Source: Coccinella septempunctata (lineage: Eukaryota > Arthropoda > Insecta > Coleoptera > Coccinellidae). From it: DNA of 64,000 nucleotides. Position numbers and translations under genes: made by a program. A model generated the notes under the pieces. It searched no databases. It was not told where the DNA came from and worked only from the letters and a program-made list of their open reading frames with translations. The stretch lies in NCBI RefSeq assembly GCF_907165205.1, contig NC_058192.1:4464001-4528000 (forward strand), in the 5' to 3' direction. Positions 59,201-64,000 of the stretch are shown piece after piece (within the stretch, counting starts at the first letter, position 1; the number at the start of each line of letters is the position of its first letter).

Positions 59201-60146
59201 TACTATAATATTTCTTACCTGAGGACTTAAAGCAATAAATGGGCAAATGAAACATCTATTCAATTGCAATACCTTCTGTAGAGGTTGCATGGCGAAATTC
59301 CTGGAAGAAATTTGTGTCTCCACGCTTTCTCATAAGACTTAATTCAAATGTGAATTGTAGATTGAACTGTAGGAAACGTGCTGACAATTATTTATAATCA
59401 CGAGATTCAAGAAATTGCAATAAAATTTGCCACCACTATTTTGAGATCTTCATACTCTTTTCGAATCGCAAAATCATCTGAAATAACGCTTGTTTCGGAC
59501 GCTTTATGCCGAAGTAATCTTTCATTATCAAATTTCGGAACTTCATGCAAAATTTGTGTGTTTGGTGATGGAAATCCGAATTTCGTATCAGATGCTGTGG
59601 TATACCAACGTACAATTTGTTTCTGGCTCGTCGGTTAGAAATATTTGACTTCTGGGTGCAATTTGCGGACTTAACGGAAGTATTCAGTGTAGTCGGTGTC
59701 TCAATTAATCAATTTGTTACAGGTAAAACAACCCCCCTTGCGCTTTCGATTTCCCCATATCCGAATAGATTGTTTCATTGAAAACAAGGGTTTTGTGGTC
59801 GAATCTGAAAGCTGGCAAAAGGACCTTGGAGCCGAAATATTGGGGAACTAATCACGGATTCAAATTTGTCCAGGAAGGCGACAAACTTAGGTTTCATTTT
59901 TCGTTTTTATCTAGCCGTAACTGAAACCTGCCCCTAGGGAAAGTTAGGGTGGGCCGTACAATTTCGAAAACTCGTGTTAACGGACTAGTCGGGCATTATT
60001 ATTCTGAAGGTTGGAGTCGAGATAGTGCGCACGTTAAGTCAAGTCAACCCCTAAGACAGGCCCTTAAGATTGAGGTTAAATTTCGTTTCAGTTTGTTTAT
60101 CCGATTTTTCAGTTTTTAAACGATTCCTCGTAGTGGATCAGTGAAA
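56268..60146. other. Intergenic region between divergent PEX1 and cyclin B3
   Basis: About 3.9 kb that must hold both promoters. Near PEX1 there are repeated AACCTCAAA motifs (56290-56330). The 60 bp before 60147 include TCAGTTTGTTTATC initiator-like sequence. No protein-like frame was found; the 86-codon frame at 59378-59638 has no recognisable motif. Confidence 0.5.
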
Positions 60147-60219
60147 ATGAAATACAATTATTTGATGAACGGGGATTCGTTCATTGTACCGAAGCATCTT
60201 TTAGAGGCGATTAATAAAG
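60147..60219 (+). CDS. Possible upstream coding exon of cyclin B3 (alternative N-terminus)
   Basis: An ATG at 60147 opens 24 codons (MKYNYLMNGDSF... LLEAINK) plus one base, ending at a donor G|GTAGGC. Splicing to the acceptor at 60911/60912 gives GAA GAC ATG, in frame with cyclin B3, adding 26 residues. It could instead be an untranslated first exon that happens to be open, since a chance in-frame join is about one in three. I do not recognise the peptide. Confidence 0.35.
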
Positions 60220-60916
60220 GTAGGCACTGAGCACTAGTATATAGTGTGATCACAAATTATTCTTTTCTACTAAAAACGTCGCTCTGTATTTTTGGCGGCA
60301 AATATAAGAAAATTCCAGTAGGAAGTGTTATATCTTTTTGAATTATTATCGTCTTTACTAACTGGTGTATTTGGTATTTAATTTGTTCTATCTGAATCTT
60401 CGTCTTCATTTCGACTTATATTTTTTCATATTCTACATTTCTTCAAATCGGAATTTTATACCGTCTTTTAAATGAATTTGACTCTCTCTCTAGATAATCC
60501 AGAAATATTTCACGTCGTGTCTTTCCGAACCTCGAGGGATTTACACCCGGTGTCCCTTGTTATGGACATTTGTGTAAATCACTGAAGTTTATTACTGTTT
60601 ACGACTCTCACAGTTATTTGTTACTGGGGGAATCAGATGTCTGGCTGAAATTTGTTCCACTGTATACCGTTTTGTTTTGAAATCATAACAGAGAAACCCT
60701 TTTGATCGAAGAATTAAGTAAATTTGAAGATGGATTGAGGTAATGACATATATTACCCCGTTTTTTCTCACCCATTCTTCATTTTCATCTTGAAATCATC
60801 AAACTGGTACCTGCAAATCCGAGTATTCATTGAATACTGCGATCCGTCTGATAAACCGTCGCGTTTCCGTGGTTGACCTGAATATCCCATAAAATCGTAT
60901 CTTCCTTGCAGAAGAC

Positions 60917-63110
60917 ATGGCCCCCACAAGAACGGTGGTCACCAGGGATTTACCAGGGGCAAATGCGAAAAGAACATCAATAACCACACGAAGCAGAGCT
61001 GCCTTGGCGGATGTCGAAAACAAAATCGTCAGAACAACGAAAAGGAAAGCTGACGGATCACCCACCAAAGAAACAAAGACCAACTTCAAAAGGACGGCAC
61101 TGAGCGATTTGCCTAGAAATTCCAATGTTGTACCGAAGAAAAACGCGGTGGAAAAACCTATACTGAAGGCTGTACCAAGATCGAAACAAGTAGCAGCCAC
61201 CACCATAAAAACCGTAACAAAATCGAAAAATAATGAAAATCAGATCCCAAATGCTCCCGGAGTGAAAACGAAGACGAGGTTACCGGTCAAAGCAACAGCC
61301 GAGACAGAAACAGTAGTTAAGGCTAAAGTTCCATTGAAAGAGAGTAATGGAAAAGTGAAACGATTAAGCAATGAATTTGAGAAGACTGAGGAATCTATGT
61401 ATTCCACACCCTTAGAAGATTTGAGGTGAGCCACTTGAAAATAACGAAAAAGCATGCAGATAAAGTATCCCACTTATATTAGCACACAAAGTATCTAGAG
61501 AAGTCAATGAGATTTTTTTTTATTTGTGGATTTATTATGAGTGACTGGAACTTATTCAACTGAACTACATCTGGGCCATTCAATAGAATCCACCAATTTC
61601 CAGAAAAAAATGTCATTAGGTTCTCTGGATTCGTAGAATATGTTAGCAATAGTTCTTTGTTGAAATTTCGAATACCGTACATAATTTTCACTTCAAGTGT
61701 TGCCCAGATTTCTTAAGATTTTTGTTAATTCGATTCTCCAGTGTCGCTTCAGTGTACAAAAGCGCGGAGGGACCTAAACCGAAACCTTCTGAACCTATAA
61801 TAGAAGAAATGGAGCCCGAAAACCAAACGTCCAATATATCTTTAGTAGCTAAGCAAATGAAAGAACAACTCAACCTTGGCAATCATGAAGTACCTGAAGG
61901 TGTTCATGATTTCGATAAGGAAAATATGAACGACGTTAACCAATCATCCGAGTATGCGATGGACATCTTCAACTACCTCAAAGAAAAAGAAGTGAGAACA
62001 TTTTTAACAATTAATCCTTCGTGTTATCTTTGAATTCACTAACCAGCATATTTTTGAAGGATCGGCAACAAATTCCCGACTATATGGGGTCGCAGGTTTG
62101 TATTACAACTTGGATGCGATCTCTATTGGTGGACTGGATGGTTGAAATACAGGAAAGTTTCGAACTCAATCACGAGACTCTGTATTTGGGCGTGAAGCTT
62201 GTCGACTTGTATCTCAGTAGAGTGACCGTTGGTAAGGAGACCCTCCAGCTCGTAGGCGCTGCGGCTATATTTGTTGCCAGCAAATACGATGAACGCATAC
62301 CGCCCTTGATTGAAGATTTTCTGTACATTTGCGACGGGGCATATACCAGGAGGGAATTGATCAGGATGGAAATGAATCTGTTGAAGGTCTGTGATTTTGA
62401 TCTAGGTGTATCCATCAGTTACAGATTCCTGAGGAGATATGCTAGGGTGAGTTTAAAAATGTATTGAATTACTTAAAGGTAAATGAATAGATCTGAGAAT
62501 AGGGAAAAAAGGATATCATACAAAATCTTTGAGAAAATCGAATTTTTAATGGACTTTGTAAGGTCCTGTGGAAAATGATGAACCATCGTTCATTTTTTGG
62601 GAAATTTCAAGTCAACTTCGATCCTCCTCACATTTCAGTTATGGAATGCTCTAATTTTTAGAAACAAGAACAGATACACTGTTTCAGTATGAATTGATGA
62701 ACTTCTTTTGTAGTGTTCCAAAGTAAACATGCCTGTACTAACTTTGGCTAGATATATCCTTGAAATATCGCTCATGAATTACGAAGCTGTGACAGTCAAA
62801 GAATCAAAACTTGCAGCAGCATCTTTGTATATGGCTCTCAAAATGAGAGGAGTCAGTGGATGGACCCCAACCTTGGAATTTTACACAGGTAAAAGAGACT
62901 GATTTGATTTTTCGTCTGAATATATCTCATGAAAACTCGTTTTTAGGTTACAAAATTGAGGACATTATTAGTACAGTATATTTACTGAACAATGATATGC
63001 ATAAAACACCCAAAGTTCAATTAAAAACGATACGTAATAAGTATAACCACAAGATTTTCTTCGAAGTTGCAAAAACACCACTAATTAGTAACGAAGCACT
63101 CAAGCCCTAG
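60917..63110 (+). CDS. CycB3: Cyclin B3 (5 coding exons)
   Basis: Cyclin B3 activates Cdk1 for mitotic and meiotic anaphase and is destroyed by APC/C. Exons: 60917-61425, 61742-61991, 62060-62446, 62714-62888, 62947-63110; total 494 residues, GT-AG introns, phases 2, 0, 0, 1. The N-terminus has two destruction-box-like motifs, RAALADVEN (27-35) and RTALSDLPRN (59-68), and a KEN box (229-231). The cyclin box starts near residue 255 with MRSLLVDWMVEIQ and FELNHETLYLGVKLVD; ASKYDERIPPLIEDF and ISYRFLRRYARC mark it as B3 rather than B or A. The second cyclin fold carries LARYILEISLMNY and WTPTLEFYTGY, and the C-terminus has KTIRNKYNHKIFFEVAK, a B3 hallmark. An acceptor (TTCCTTGCAG) lies 6 bases before the ATG, so a 5' exon exists upstream. 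Confidence 0.95.
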
Positions 63111-63347
63111 TTTCATTTTTTATATATATAGAAATTTTACACATTGACGAAATTTTAACTCACATGTTCATGTATATTCTACAGTAATTATTGTTTATAT
63201 GATGAAGAGATATACAGTAATTATTATAGGAAACCAACTGGAAGCACTGTAAAATATGCACAATTCAAAACCTTGTAAACGAGATTGTGTATATTATATT
63301 TTAAGGATGATTTTTAATTGTCAGCCTAGAAGTGTATTGATGAGCTC

Positions 63348-63353
63348 AATAAA
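63348..63353 (+). terminator. Cyclin B3 polyadenylation signal
   Basis: AATAAA about 240 bases after the cyclin B3 stop codon, in AT-rich 3' sequence. The opposing gene on the minus strand has its own hexamer at 63671-63676, so the two transcripts converge without needing to overlap. Confidence 0.6.
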
Positions 63354-63670
63354 AATTTTCAATCAAAGAAGGTTAATTTGATTAGAGTGATTAGACTAAG
63401 CATCATATGTATATGGTTGTAAATTATATTTTTTTGTTTAAACCTGATTTTAATAAAAACATCACAAGTCCGCCTGCTTATTTATTCAGTTTCATAAATC
63501 CATGACATATTTTATTGAGGAATTATGGCTACTTAGAGCCATGGATGATTAATTGAAAGAGTTGCATAATTGGAAAATATATTATAAATCATCTGGTATA
63601 ATATATATAATCTGGTACAATATAATTAATAAATATTCTGTAAACGCAACAAACAATAAAAAAGATAAAA

Positions 63671-63676
63671 TTTATT
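63671..63676 (-). terminator. Polyadenylation signal of the minus-strand DEF8/Rubicon-like gene
   Basis: AATAAA on the minus strand 33 bases after the TAA at 63709-63711, supporting that stop codon as the true end of the gene. Confidence 0.5.
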
Positions 63677-63708
63677 TTGGAAAGTATCAATAAACAGTCT
63701 TCCAAATG

Positions 63709-63903
63709 TTAACAAGTACTTACTTTACTTTCTCTCCTCCTGTTGAGTCTAATACACTTTTTACAAGGTGAACCAACCTTCCAACAATTTTTGTGGTAAC
63801 AGCAACCGCAACTGTCGCATCTTGTCACTAGCGAAAGTTGCCAAGGGAATATCACCTCGTTGGACTTGCAGAGCTCGCAGATGTGTCCCCTCCCCATACA
63901 TAT
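63709..63903 (-). CDS. Last exon of a DEF8/Rubicon/PLEKHM-type cysteine-rich domain protein (partial)
   Basis: The exon starts after a TTTTCTTTTTAG acceptor (63904-63905) and reads ICMGRGHICELC, EVIFPW, RCDSCGCCYHKNCW and CKKCIRLNRRRES, then stops at TAA (63709-63711). The spacing GxICExC...IFPW...RCxxCxxxYHxxCW...CxxC is that of the C-terminal zinc-binding Rubicon-homology region shared by DEF8, PLEKHM1/3 and Rubicon, which act on late endosomes, lysosomes or autophagosomes, usually through Rab7. I cannot tell which paralogue. A GTAAGT after RRESK could be a donor to a further exon, but an AATAAA at 63671-63676 on the minus strand favours this as the 3' end. The rest of the gene is outside the window. 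Confidence 0.6.
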   Translation of the reverse strand: MCMGRGHICELCKSNEVIFPWQLSLVTRCDSCGCCYHKNCWKVGSPCKKCIRLNRRRESKVSTC

Positions 63904-64000
63904 CTAAAAAGAAAATAGAAGAATCACTTGACTTCAACAAAAAAGGAAATTTTACGTAAAAGTTTCCGACTGACTTGGTACATAAATAACTATAATGCAT

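Noticed and set aside
60799..61206. 135-codon minus-strand open frame
   Set aside because: Antisense shadow of cyclin B3 exon 1.
1..64000. tRNA, rRNA or snRNA genes
   Set aside because: No cloverleaf with A and B box spacing, and no ribosomal or spliceosomal RNA sequence, was recognised by eye; a tRNAscan or Rfam search would be decisive.

Overview
The window is nuclear DNA from an insect, probably a holometabolous one and possibly a beetle. The support is AT-rich sequence, GT-AG introns, insect-like Sox, PEX1 and cyclin B3 proteins, mariner and Tc1 transposons, a Jockey/CR1-type LINE, many short inverted-repeat elements and short TTAGG (insect telomere-type) runs. The order is an inference from general flavour, not from a diagnostic gene.

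Layout. 1-14.2 kb: gene-poor DNA with fossil mobile elements, including a Tc1-like element with 27-bp terminal repeats and several copies of one ~680-bp inverted-repeat MITE, here called family A. 14.5-26.3 kb: a SoxB2 gene (Sox21b-like) of two coding exons split inside the HMG box by a 10.5-kb intron; the intron holds two mariner remnants and, 60 bp before exon 2, an antisense LINE with an uninterrupted 955-codon ORF2. 26.3-43.5 kb: intergenic DNA with more MITEs, a large foldback palindrome, mariner and LINE fragments rearranged as A-B-A duplications, and a few GC-richer blocks that could be regulatory. 43.5-50.3 kb: a tandem satellite of about 13.7 units of 492-493 bp. 50.45-56.27 kb (minus): PEX1, the peroxisomal AAA+ ATPase, 15 coding exons; every exon joins in frame except the seventh, which carries two extra bases. 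60.1-63.35 kb (plus): cyclin B3, five coding exons plus a possible in-frame upstream exon. 63.7-64 kb (minus, runs off the window): the last exon of a gene with a DEF8/Rubicon/PLEKHM-type cysteine-rich C-terminus.

The four host genes do not form one pathway: Sox21b is a developmental transcription factor, PEX1 recycles the peroxisomal import receptor, cyclin B3 drives mitosis and meiosis, and the last is probably an endolysosomal/autophagy adaptor. From memory, fly Pex1 (formerly l(3)70Da) and the Dichaete/Sox21 cluster both lie at cytological 70D, so the Sox21b-PEX1 linkage may be ancient.

I found no wholly new gene system. The most unusual things are the frame-broken PEX1 exon, the higher-order structure of the satellite beside PEX1, a paired inverted SOX-site dyad in the Sox21b intron, oppositely oriented MITEs around Sox21b exon 1, and the foldback and templated-duplication structures downstream.
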